Below, one piece after another: positions 14,645-25,169 of a stretch of 64,000 bases of DNA. Position 1 is the stretch's first letter. Every line of letters starts with the position of its first letter. This DNA comes from Tetranychus cinnabarinus. Its lineage: Eukaryota > Arthropoda > Arachnida > Trombidiformes > Tetranychidae. The notes below the pieces were generated by a model, which was not told the origin of the DNA, did not search any database, and worked only from the letters and a program-made list of their open reading frames with translations. A program made the translations under genes and the position numbers. The DNA lies in the NCBI GenBank assembly GCA_022266195.1, contig WHVY01000004.1, positions 2,001,501 through 2,065,500 of the forward strand, written 5' to 3'.

Positions 14645-15538
14645 GGTGTTTTATCAGGTACAAAAAACTTAAAGAACGGTATTTAAACAATAAATAAACA
14701 AAAAAAGCAACAAAATTATTGACTAAAAATGTTTCGTCCTTTAAGAATGCCCTTTTTTATGATAAAAAATGATAACACTTTCAGCTGAATTTTTATCACA
14801 TTGTTGAACTAATCGCATTTGAATTTCCATGATATGTAATTTTCAACAGCATTATGACAGGCAACAGAACTTCACGAGGCAACAATAAGAGCTAAATCGC
14901 AATTAGTCTTTAATATAACTCTTTTAATCACCTGATCAGCTTCACTAATATTAACACAGATTTTAGAGGCTCCCGGCTTTCTAGTCATGAAGTTAAAATG
15001 TACTTTTCACATGGTTGATTCGACTTAGAATGGTCAATCATTTCATAAAAGATTAACTATAAATCATACATACTTTAAATAGTTAATCTAATAACAACAA
15101 CATAGTAAACAAAGGTTTTAGAGATACAATTCAAATAAAAAATCACTCATTAAAAAGGAGAATATCATTGGTTATTGATAACCGGTTATTTGGCTAAAAA
15201 AGTAACCAAATATAGGTATTATAACCAGTTGCTTGACTCGGTTAAAAAATAACCAGTTATTTTGGGGTTTCAATGCAAAAGGAATGCAAAAGAAATTCAG
15301 TTAAATTTTCATAATTAAGGTGAAATAATTAAAGAATAGTCTTTATTAATCAAATCATAGAATTATTTACTCTGTTTATCAAGACAGGTACAATGACAAT
15401 GTAAGATGACAATTTATCTTCAACTTGTACTTACAAACATATCGATATCCAAATACTCAATTCGAAGTCGGATCCATGTGATTTTCAATAAACTTCATTG
15501 AGGTTTTCCCATGTTTTTCACAAAATCAAAAGATTCTA
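14645..15538. other. Divergent promoter region
   Basis: Separates pecanex (-) from a small coiled-coil ORF (+). At 15167-15262 there are repeated, partly palindromic ATAACCGGTTATT-like words (three imperfect copies) that may be a decayed inverted-repeat element. No coding exon seen. Confidence 0.5.
15440..15447. promoter_or_regulatory. TATCGATA (DRE-like) element
   Basis: A perfect TATCGATA octamer 92 bp upstream of the ATG at 15539. In Drosophila this word recruits DREF at housekeeping promoters. Function here is inferred from motif and position only. Confidence 0.35.
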
Positions 15539-15763
15539 ATGGAGGGTAAAATTAAACAAGAACCTGGAATCGAAGAGGTTGAGAACACCGAATTACTCAA
15601 CTTTAAAGATCAGTTGTATGAAATTAAATGTGCTAAACTTTCAAAACGGATTGCAGAATATAAATTGGAAAATGAAAAACTTGTTCAACATATATGTGAG
15701 ATTAAGAAATTGATAGACGATTATGGCAAACAAAAAAGGTATGTTATTGTATTAATTTATTAA
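15539..15763 (+). CDS. Small coiled-coil protein or first exon, possibly Bre1-like
   Basis: The ATG opens a 74-codon frame that is Glu/Lys-rich and strongly helical, with heptad-like leucines and isoleucines through residues 20-65. It carries an IKQE motif near the N-terminus that fits the sumoylation consensus (psi-K-x-E). A consensus donor (AAG|gtatgt) at about 15739 suggests the real exon ends there. Splicing to an acceptor at about 15791 would end the protein after a few more residues, near 70 aa. The pattern of charged and hydrophobic residues resembles the N-terminal coiled coil of Bre1/RNF20 E3 ligases, but this is only an impression. No RING domain lies nearby, so it is either a very small gene or a truncated duplicate. 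It is tail-to-tail with AdoMet decarboxylase. Confidence 0.45.
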   Translation: MEGKIKQEPGIEEVENTELLNFKDQLYEIKCAKLSKRIAEYKLENEKLVQHICEIKKLIDDYGKQKRYVIVLIY

Positions 15764-16175
15764 CTACTAATCTAGCTTATTAGATTACTCAGCTTTCGAA
15801 AATTGAAATTATTTAATCTTCGATACCAAATACCAAATTAAAACATTGTGCAATTAGTTCAACCCAATAGAATAATATTTTTATTTTTGATCAAATTTGA
15901 TTTTATGCTGGAATTTCATTTAAGAATATTTGTTCAATTTTCAAGTTCTAGTCTTCTATATCATCTTGTTGATTAAATTCCCATAAAACAATGTTTTTTT
16001 TTTCATTTAACATGATACTCTCAGTATAAATTTGGACTCTTTCAATGTCAATTGACTGAAGTAGTGCAGATATTTTATTGATTACTCGCAAACTAAAGAA
16101 GTACAGTTTAATTTTGTATTTTATCATAGATCTACGTGAAGAGACTGCGAGGGAAGAGAAGTGTTTCATTAATTC
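15764..16175. other. Convergent 3' region
   Basis: Lies between the small coiled-coil ORF (+) and the stop codon of AdoMet decarboxylase (-). A 73-codon minus-strand frame at 15948-16169 follows the decarboxylase stop and has no homology I recognise. It is most simply 3' UTR. Confidence 0.5.
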
Positions 16176-17876
16176 TCAGCTTGGTGCTTTTGCGAACAAT
16201 CCATAAGTGAGGTTGTAATTCTTCAAATGGCTGAATTGCAACTCCTTGCCCACGAATCCAGAAAATGTCAACATCCGATAATCTTGCATGCATTCAACAG
16301 CTATTGAGCTCTGTTAAAAAAAGAGAAAAATTAATATCTTGATTAGATTCAATAAAACCAAAAGTAAAGGATGATAACCATTAAAGATAATCATTAAGCA
16401 ATAACTTGTTTCAATTTCTAATTGAAAGAAATGGGAATTATCATCATCATCATATTATAATATTTTGTTGAGTTGTTAATGAATAAACCGTTTGGAAGAC
16501 TTTCTGGTATTGTCATTATGTATATAATTGATAGATTATTCTAGCATTAACAACTATTAATGCATTATCGCAGCTAAAAGGTCTTTCCATTAAACCAATA
16601 GGTTATCCAACGAAATTAATTAATTGATTGAATTCCTAGATCAAATTATCTGATGGGTAATCTACCACAACGGAAACAATTTACAATCAAGACAAGAATG
16701 TAGACTCACTTCATTAGCGAATAAAGTCAAGGTAAATTTTCCAGGACTGAAGATTTTGAGAAGCCGGGAGACCAAATCATAATAATTTGCTTGAGGATAG
16801 TTAGTTTCAAAGCTAACATATGAACAATGCGGCTCTGGAGTGATGTGGATCGTCATGTAATAGTCCTGATGAGGGAAGAAGAGAAGATTTCATTTAATTA
16901 TCATGATGAATCAAAAAAATGTAAAAGCTTATTTTAGAACATGTTTGGTTCTATGAGAAATTCAACCATTTTCAAGATGCACAATCAACTCTTGAGATGG
17001 CCTTATCCGAGAAGATCATAGAAGCAATTTGAAGAGGATTAAGAGTGTTACTTGTTTTACAAATGTAATCTTTCTTTCTGTTTAAATAAACTAATACATT
17101 TGAAAATGGTCAACTGCTAAGAAATTTAAAACTAGTTAACTTACGCCATTGATGAGACCATTCATAGAGTAACCACAAGGTTTGAAAAGAAAGTCGTCGA
17201 TAACCATTCCAGGAAGTATCTTGTCAATACCAGATCGAGAAGTTGCTTCTTTAGCCGTTGAGCAGACCTCTCGAGTAAATAATTTCATGACCTTTGGATC
17301 CAAGTTTTGCATTATTATCTCCAAAGTTTGATCAGGTCCTTCAATCATTTTTAATGGTTCGATTTGATTGAGAGTAAACAAAAACCAGCAATCACGATTT
17401 ATCGGACCCATACAATAAGCTGCACCATTCTCGAAATAATTATCCAAGTACTCAACTTCATCATAAAAAGAGCTGTGAGGTTTAGGTTGCAATTCAGGTC
17501 GAAGGAAATTTTTTCGCGAATAAAATATGTCCAATACTTCATCGAATCCAGTAAATTTTTTAACCAAGTAAAGAAGTGGCTCAATACAATTGAATAAAGT
17601 AGTGGTACCACAAGTTTTCAAAATAAATCGATTCTTTGAGACGAACATTGAGCTTTCCGAGAGAACGTACGCATCGAGCTTGTCATTTTTCTTGAAGCTA
17701 ATGATTTCACAGTTTGCCAGGGACAATAAAGATTCCCAAGCTGTTCGAGGGATCAAACGAAGGTCACAATTAGTTGCACCAGAATTTTTTTGAGATGAGG
17801 TTTCCGAGTCGAACCATATTTCCAGCAGCTTCTCAGTTCCCTCAAAAAAATGACAATAATCTTGCTTTTCATCCAT
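16176..17876 (-). CDS. AMD1 (SamDC): S-adenosylmethionine decarboxylase proenzyme
   Basis: Makes decarboxylated AdoMet, the aminopropyl donor for spermidine and spermine synthesis in the cytosol. Three exons: 17145-17876, 16710-16865 and 16176-16310, giving 340 aa (about 334 in human). The proenzyme self-cleavage site is plain: YVLSESSMF, with cut expected between Glu74 and Ser75, Ser75 becoming the pyruvoyl cofactor. Also present are the N-terminal HFFEGTEKLLE block, the catalytic Cys89 in LKTCGTT, Ser237 in CGYSMNG and His251 in TIHITPEP. The last exon (from SSIAVECMQDYRML to the TGA at 16176) was found from its acceptor and from its position opposite the family's C-terminal strand. That C-terminus is the most diverged part. 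Confidence 0.95.
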
Positions 17877-19123
17877 TTTTTAGCACAATTTTTTCTTGAA
17901 AAAGGCTTTTATTGCACCGGTTAATCAATCAAAAATATCACTTATATCACTAAAAGATTCCCTTGAATAGAATCTTCGATAACAATAAATAAAATAACAG
18001 AAATTGAGTCAATAGACCAAAAACAAGTGAAGGAGAGGGCGAAAAAAATAGAACAAAACTCTTTAGTTACTCTTTGGATGAATTTCAAAGATGAATGAAT
18101 AATTGAGATCACAGATACGCAGTTTATGATTAAGTTATCAACAATAAAATCAAAATAAAAGAGATCAAGAATGAATTAAAAATGACTAACACAAGGAATG
18201 ATTAAACATAATCAACCGCTTTGTCCAAAATCAGGAATAAAAACAATCAATTTTAAAAGTAGCAAAGCCAGTGGTTGCCAGATAAGGGGGGATGAAGGGG
18301 ATAACAATTTAATGCATTTTGTATTCTTGCGCTGACTCCATCTATCAAATTGAAAGGAAGACATTGCAATTAGACGAAACAATTTGTTTCCCAAAATGTT
18401 ATTTACACAACTAACGACTATGGCCAAAACCTTTATTTTAGAGTCAAGAATAATTTGTGAGATTGTCGGGTATAAAACCTGAGTCCATTAATGTCAGATC
18501 TGGAGATTAATGGCATAAATGGACTCAGTTTTTATGCTTCTACTAACCCACAACGTCTCTACTCTTAACCCTAAAGTCAAAAATGTTTGCCCATTTAATT
18601 GTTACAAAAATTTTGATTTGTCACTCAATTTGCCATTCAAGTTATGTTTACACACTAACCATTAATAATTAGTGAGTAACCACGAATTCTATGTTAAGTA
18701 GACGATTAGACTGTTTTTTTTCAAGAATACAATGTAATAACAATTAAGAATTACAACAACAATCGGCATTTTTATCTTTACTGAGAAACTGTTTGATGTT
18801 TACCAAAATGGGTTTCAATTTTGTGGTGATCTCAGATAAAATTGATTTTACCTTATTGTAATCATTTAAAGGTTTCTGATTGCCTTTACATTGATATTTT
18901 ATTTTGATAAAAAACAACTTCCAGGTTTGGTTAAATTGTATTTCTCTAGTTATGTTTTCAAATATTGAATCTTTATATTGAAAATACTGAATTTATTTTT
19001 ATCATAAGAAATTTGAGTAATTTTACAAGGAATACATGAGTGTTAAGAAAATTGAAAGGTTAGAGGAAAATGCAGAAGGTGTAAATTAATAGTCGTCTGT
19101 ATTTGAAAATGAATAAGAGTAAT
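17877..19123. other. Intergenic region with a hairpin
   Basis: Upstream of AdoMet decarboxylase and downstream of the SOD-like gene. No coding exon recognised; a 71-codon minus-strand frame at 18212-18427 has no family features. It contains the inverted repeat annotated at 18472-18535. Confidence 0.5.
18472..18535. repeat. Imperfect inverted repeat / hairpin
   Basis: A 64-nt stretch whose ends pair: ATAAAACCTGAGTCCATT on the left with AATGGACTCAGTTTTTAT on the right, about 17 base pairs with one mismatch. The central part also holds a shorter CCATTAATG/TTAATGG pair. Size and shape fit either a miRNA-precursor-like hairpin or the remnant of a small transposon. There is no expression evidence. 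Confidence 0.5.
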
Positions 19124-20736
19124 TCAATACTTTGCCAGCTGGATTAGTCCACAAGCAATTGCAGGACCCGAGTTACCAGTTCTTTTGCTTTCCGGATCGC
19201 CACTTCGTCCCAAGTCATCTGGTTTTTCAGTAATCTTTCAGAATGACAAGGAAAAAGATAATGAAAATCGAGATAGATTTAGTTTTTGGGTGAAATTGAA
19301 ACTACGAGGAAGATGGCTGTTAAAACTTACCACAATGGTTCGGTTTAGGATAGAGTAGCCTCCAATTAAGCTGATTATTTGATCATTAAGATCAAAATAA
19401 GTGACTCCATCTCGATCAGCAAATATATTTCCCAAATCACCAATATGACGAACCCAATCGTGTTTGCCTCCGTGTTCAGTTTTCTGTGGGTTATAATGAT
19501 CACCTGCAGAGGAACAATCATTTCCAGTCAGAGGTTTATCCAAAATATGCATACCATGAGCACCAGGAGGAAGGCCCAAAATTTTTCCACGAATAATTAC
19601 ATTATTATTGTCCTGTTGTCAACCGGTACGATAAAAATCAATGAAAATATTGAAGGGTTAGTATTTATATCATTTACAACTTGTCTTGAAGATCTTTAAA
19701 ACGGATTCTTACTTCTTGTTCAAAACTGATTGATCCTGTTATTTTATTTTCAGATCCTCTAATATCGGCAATACCACGAGCAATCCTGTTCCTGTGATAT
19801 GAATAAGGATGACCTGTTGTTGGGAAATAATAAGAAGGAGGAAAGACGAAATTTGGATACCTTGGAACCCAACCTATGCCATTATCAAAGGTTGCCGTAC
19901 TATCAGCAAAATTGGCTGGACCTGGAAGATCATATTTAGCTTCAAAAGCTGATAGAGGTGGCTGGGCCGAGAAAGGGCTCGCAGATAAAAATGATGATTG
20001 AGACGGATTTTGTGATTGAGAGTTGAATGGTGAATATTGAGAGACACCAGAAGATGATAGAGAAGAAGATGGCAATGAAGACGAAGACGAAGACGAAGCA
20101 GGAGAGGGAGAAGGAGGAGATGAAGAAGAAGAAGAGGATGAAGAGGATGAAGATGGAGATGGAGAAGTGGAAGAAGAAGAAGAAGAAGAAGCTGAAGAAG
20201 GTGAGGAAGGCGAGGAAGGAAGGGAAGGAGGTTGGGGAGGCATTGATAGTGAAAGTGAAGGTAATCCTGGTGTTGGACCAAAGGGTGATGTTGACGATGA
20301 AGGAAACGGTTGAGGTGAGGGATAAGCCGAAGGTGGATAACCTGTTGGATAAATATGAATTAGTTGATAATCCAATCGATTGGGTTAAAGCATACCTTGT
20401 GGGTTGATTTTCCAATAGTTATTGTGATCAGTCATTTGAGCAGGTGGATTCATCGGTTGTCTGTTTGGATCAGAATATTGTCCATTGTAAGGATTATTAT
20501 ATTTTAAACCAAAATTGAGAGCATTTCCAAATCGATATCCATAGCGATTAACTGATGACCAAAAATATGATGGACAATAAAAAAAGTGAGTTATAAACAC
20601 AGAAACAAGGTTGATTCTTACTTGATGTGGATGGATAAGGATAACCATAATATTGACCATAAACTGAAGATAAATAACAAACAACTAAATGAAGGGTAAA
20701 ACAATTCGTAACCTTAACCAGTATTGATTTGTCCAT
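19124..20736 (-). CDS. Secreted Cu/Zn superoxide dismutase-like protein lacking copper ligands
   Basis: Five exons: 20622-20736, 20396-20551, 19713-20341, 19331-19612 and 19124-19234; 430 aa. A signal peptide (about residues 1-27) is followed by a Tyr/Pro/Asn-rich segment, then a long Ser/Pro low-complexity linker (about 90-200), and a C-terminal SOD domain (about 285-430). Against human SOD1, the zinc site is intact: His339, His347, His356 and Asp359, matching His63, His71, His80 and Asp83. The disulfide cysteines 333 and 422 are also kept. Of the copper ligands, His46 is kept (His322), but His48 is Leu324 and His120 is Thr396. The active-site Arg143 is Ala419. Dismutase activity is therefore unlikely. 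I infer a zinc-bound structural, binding or signalling role outside the cell. Introns sit cleanly in the SOD fold, so this is a normal gene, not a retrocopy. Confidence 0.9.
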
Positions 20737-21891
20737 TTCAAAATGAATTTATGATAACTTTAGTTAGTAAAAAAGGATTGACCAGATGTATCAAAAAGTA
20801 AGGTATCAACTCTAATTACAACTAAATCAAACCACAAAATGATCTAATGAACCTGAAGTTGATGTGCTATGATACATAAAGAGAGGGAAGCCCTTGCAAT
20901 GGCAAACCATTCATAAGGTGACATCCTCATCCTCCTCGTCTTTACATTATTTTTGATTGGCCTGAGTGAGTTTCAATGAAAAATCGAGTAACTGTATCAT
21001 CATAATTTAATCACAATAAAAGGTTAACATGAACATTAAGGTAAACTTCAACATTATTGGATTGGCTAATAAACATTTTATTTCATTTGAATGTTCAATT
21101 GAACAATGTACAGTTAGTTGTCCATCACAAACTCAGCAACAATTTATAAATAAAAAAAGGTCATGTAAAATATAATATGAAAAATTTACAGAAAACTGAA
21201 TCGGTTGGGTTAATTTAGACCAATTTATTGAAATAATGATTCATTCAACTTTTATCCTACCTTGAATTTTTATAGTTTTACATTTAAATATTAAATCGTC
21301 AACTTTTGTTAGGCTAATCAAAGTTCTGTGATTCGTAAACTGATTCTTCTTTCTCATATTAACTGATTAGTATCTCAAACTGGTTTAAATTTTTTGGTTT
21401 TTTTAGTTATTCATTAAAAATGATAAAAAATCAATATCAACATGATCTTGAGGCTCTTTCTCATTCATTAGATTTTAACAATCAATGGAACCGACTTTTT
21501 CACCACAATAAGTTGATTTAATTACATGATGAACCATTCAACCCGATTGTTTTATGATGAAAGTCAAAGATGAAAATACTCTGAATTAGATGCAGTTTCG
21601 CTCATTAAATCATAGCTAACCAATTTAAATTTAAACATAGACTCCATTAATAATACCCGATATTTCAGTCCATCTTTTGTCTTCAAGTTATTTCCGCTTA
21701 AAATTTTGTAAAACTGGTTTTTGTTACCTTTTCAAGTTTACCTTGAAAAGTTGCCATTTCCGATTTGGTCAGTTCAATCTTTCATTGACTCAAAGTTAGG
21801 TTTACTTTTGTCTCTTTGTCTTTGTTTATTTCAATCCAAAACTTTACACCTTGTTCTTAACTCTTTATTTCTATTCACATTATTTTTTGGA
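20737..21891. other. Divergent intergenic region
   Basis: Separates the SOD-like gene (-) from an unrecognised gene (+). Short frames such as 21721-22005 overlap the first exon of the latter but look like upstream noncoding DNA. No RNA gene or clear repeat seen. Confidence 0.5.
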
Positions 21892-22828
21892 ATGGATAGA
21901 AATGATTTTAACTCCGATAAAGGTTCGTCATTATTAATATTTTTGATTAATCTTTTTATCGAGTTACTTGTTTGTTTGTTTGTTTTTAGTTACAATAAGA
22001 GTTAAAATATCTGATGATGATTACCTTGATATGCTTTTTGATTGGTCAAAGATCCATTCATATGATGTGGATAAATCAATATTTGAACAGGTAAATGTTC
22101 AACCAAGTATTTATTCAAACTTCTTGATGATTAATTTTTTATCATTCATAGCTTTCAGCGTTCACAGGGATACAAATTGAAGCAGTAAGATGGATGGGTT
22201 TGAGGAATCCCGGTCCGATAGATGATCCGCAGACGTCCACAACTATTTCAAACCCGTGCTTTAATAAACCGTAATCTATTTCTTATACAATCTATTTTAT
22301 AATTAATTTGTTAAAATGGACTAATTTATCTATCATGTATTGCACAGGTGGTTTCAAAGGTTACAGTTAGGTTATGGTGCACGTGACCGTCCAGAGCTAT
22401 TTTCGATGAGGGATGGTGATTGCTATCAACTACATGTCCAGACATATTTTGTTCCTGATTTGACCTGCATTTTCGTTACCTATGAATTATTGCATCAAGA
22501 TTTGGTTGATGAAACTGAATGTAACGAATTCTTTTGCCATTCAAAAGGTAGCAGAGTCTTTTTGGATAAATTAGCGAAAGTTGTTAATTCTGACATCGAT
22601 TCATATCTGAATAATTTACCTGATCGTCCAGGACCCAATGTTATACCAGGCACTCAATTCCTGACGTTGGATGAAGAATGGCAGGAAAGATATGATTTGA
22701 AAGTACAGGAAATATGTAGGGATCTGAATATTGGACAATATTTGCTACCTTATTGTCCTGCAAGTGTTGGTTACGATATATTACCACAAAGACGCTTTCC
22801 TCGTCTCTATTGTAGGAATCGAGGTTGA
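21892..22828 (+). CDS. Unrecognised four-exon protein, 243 aa
   Basis: I do not recognise this family. Exons 21892-21922, 21990-22090, 22152-22270 and 22348-22828 join in frame with consensus borders, which argues strongly for a real gene. The product has no signal peptide or membrane segment. Residues about 11-75 look helical and acidic (VKISDDDYLDMLFDW, then FTGIQIEAVRWMGLRNPGP), faintly like a helix-turn-helix. The larger C-terminal part has conserved-looking aromatics and cysteines (YCPASVGYDILP) and ends in an Arg-rich tail. It is probably intracellular. A lineage-restricted protein is likely. A fast-evolving member of a known family cannot be excluded. Confidence 0.75.
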
Positions 22829-23287
22829 TCGACTCTGATTGATTGAACCAAATTTTGAATTCATTTTAATAAATATGCGATAATTTCCGTCAATTTAATC
22901 GAACAAGCTATGTGATTGACAATCAATTTTATACTTTACAATTTTATGATATTATTTTGAACTGTTCTTGATTAGTTTCTTCATCCAATAATATTCACGA
23001 ATTTCAGCCTCTTATTTAGGTCTAGTGAGGCTGTGACTATTTCGTAAACTACAACTGTAATTAAATTGCTGACTTTTAAAAGTTATTGCAACTTATCAGC
23101 ATTAAAAAAATAAAGACCACAAAATTTGTAAAGTCAAAGATTGCGCTAAAACACGAGCTTGTAAAGATAGCAACTATCTTTTCAAGGATCGGATCCATTT
23201 TTTCAGCCGTTTCACGGTAAACCCTGAACTCAAAGTATTAGTTATAACTGGTTATGTTTATTTGTTTTATCAAAGTTAGAGGATGAA
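22829..23287. other. Intergenic spacer and 5' UTR
   Basis: 3' end of the unknown gene and the upstream region of queuine tRNA-ribosyltransferase. An ATG at 23283, five bases before the chosen start, opens a 9-codon upstream ORF (23283-23309) in another frame that overlaps it and could damp translation. Confidence 0.5.
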
Positions 23288-24508
23288 ATGGAGGGAGATA
23301 AAGCCCTGAATTTTCATATTATAGCTAAATGCCCGAAGACTCGTGCTAGAAGCTCACATCTTACTCTTGCTGCAACATCACCTTATGGAACTCAAACTCT
23401 AGTCAAGACACCAGTTTTTATGCCGGTAGGCACCAATGGCACCCTTAAAGGATTATTACCTGAACAAATCGAAACTTGTGGATGTAACATGATGTTGTCA
23501 AACACTTATCACTTAGCATCTCGACCAGGATCAAAAATTGTTGCTGCTGCCGGCGGTTTACACAAATTTATGAATTGGAAGAATGGGTTATTAACTGATT
23601 CCGGAGGATTCCAAATGGTTTCTCTGTCTAAATTGATGAAGCTCGATGAAAATGGGGTCATTTTTACATCACCCTATGATGATTCAGTGGAAACTACCCT
23701 CACTCCAGAAGGTGCAACTGCCATTCAACACGAAATTGGTGCTAATATAATTATGCAGTTAGATGATGTGATTTCTTCTACACACTCCGATCATGATCGT
23801 TTTGTGGAAGCAACACATCGAACTATTCGTTGGTATGACCGATGTAAAACCCAGCACAATGGTTATGAAGCGAAACAAAATCTATTTCCGATTGTCCAAG
23901 GTGGTCTAGATCCTGAATTGCGAGCGTTTTGTGTCCAAGAAATTGCGGCTCGTGATCCTCCAGGTATTGCCATCGGTGGACTTAGTGGAGGCGAGTGTAA
24001 GTCTGATTTCATCAAGATGGTTGCTTGTTCAACGGAAAATCTTCCTGAAAATAAACCAAGATATCTTATGGGTGTTGGATTCGCAGTTGATTTAATCTTG
24101 TGTTCTGCTCTGGGTGTTGATATGTTTGATTGCGTTTATCCGACTCGTACTGCCCGTTTTGGTTGTGCCTTAGTTGGCTTGGGAATCAAAATAAATCTTA
24201 AATGGGCCGTTTTTCAGAATGATACTTCAGTTATTGAACCTGGCTGTGATTGTTATGCTTGTGTCAATAATCACAAGCGATCTATGATCAATCATTTACT
24301 GAAAAAAAGAAATACAATCGCTTGTCATTTAATAAGTCAACATAATGTTAGATTCCAGATGAGATTTATGAATAAAATTAAAGATGCCATTGCATCGGGA
24401 GATTTACCAAAGCTGATTCTGCAAACTTTAGATCAACACTACAAAACACGCGAAGATTATCCTGATTGGGTATTGACTGCTCTTGAGATTTTAAAAATAG
24501 AAGCCTGA
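23288..24508 (+). CDS. QTRT1 (Tgt): Queuine tRNA-ribosyltransferase catalytic subunit 1
   Basis: Swaps guanine 34 for queuine in tRNAs with GUN anticodons (His, Asn, Asp, Tyr), working with QTRT2 near mitochondria in animals. A single uninterrupted exon of 406 aa, the normal length. Visible residues: Asp104 in LLTDSGGFQM (general acid/base), VQGGL at about 203, GGLSGGE at about 230, the nucleophile Asp281 in GVDMFDCVYPTRTARFG, and the zinc site Cys320, Cys322, Cys325 and His352. The usual ALVPTG following TARFG reads ALVGLG here, a small change in a normally stable loop. The first Met in good context at 23288 was chosen. It lacks introns, unlike most neighbours, but its sequence is clearly eukaryotic. 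Confidence 0.96.
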   Translation: MEGDKALNFHIIAKCPKTRARSSHLTLAATSPYGTQTLVKTPVFMPVGTNGTLKGLLPEQIETCGCNMMLSNTYHLASRPGSKIVAAAGGLHKFMNWKNGLLTDSGGFQMVSLSKLMKLDENGVIFTSPYDDSVETTLTPEGATAIQHEIGANIIMQLDDVISSTHSDHDRFVEATHRTIRWYDRCKTQHNGYEAKQNLFPIVQGGLDPELRAFCVQEIAARDPPGIAIGGLSGGECKSDFIKMVACSTENLPENKPRYLMGVGFAVDLILCSALGVDMFDCVYPTRTARFGCALVGLGIKINLKWAVFQNDTSVIEPGCDCYACVNNHKRSMINHLLKKRNTIACHLISQHNVRFQMRFMNKIKDAIASGDLPKLILQTLDQHYKTREDYPDWVLTALEILKIEA

Positions 24509-25169
24509 ACTCAATATATTTTGATGCATTCAAATGAGTCATCTTAATTGTCCCATTACTTATCGCAGATAAAATGACAATAGTTTTGCTATGCTTTTTA
24601 CATTTTACATTTTGTATTTTTGTATTTTTGTTTTGACTCACCTAAACTTTAGTTTGACTGTATCTATATAGTACCGAAGACAGTATATTAATAAAAATTT
24701 TAAAATTTGATTTGTTACGATTAATCCAAACAATTATGACTTGAGTGAATACTAATCAACTGATTGTCTTAAAATTTTCTTATTACCTGTCTAGCAGTTT
24801 GATAATGAGTGTGTATCGTCTAATGGAGTGGGTTGCAATCTCAACATTTTTTTAATAAAAATTAATTTGTATCACTTACATGGGTGATTTATTCTGAGGT
24901 AGAGGATTTAAATTAAGTAGATTTAAGCAATTTATTTAATCCAGTAAATTGTATTCAATTGTTTTCGTATTCTATGATATTAGTATAAGATCCCCAAACA
25001 TGTGTTTTACATTTGTTGAAAAAAATAACAAATAATGTCTTAGCTGTGAATAATTTTTTGAATAAATTTTTAATCATTAGGTGAGTCTTAACAATTAATT
25101 TTGCTTCTTAAATATGTTGTGATTATTTATATATTTGTTTCATTTTTTAGCTTGCACCGCTCAGCAAAA
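24509..25169. other. Intergenic spacer
   Basis: AT-rich. Holds AATAAA-like signals for the upstream gene near 24690 and the probable 5' UTR of MRPL44, with an intron-like acceptor (tttttag) just before 25151. No further gene seen. Confidence 0.5.

Noticed and set aside
20027..20407. Lys/Glu/Met-rich plus-strand ORF of 126 codons
   Set aside because: It is the antisense of the Ser/Pro-rich linker of the SOD-like gene, whose splice structure and SOD domain are well supported.
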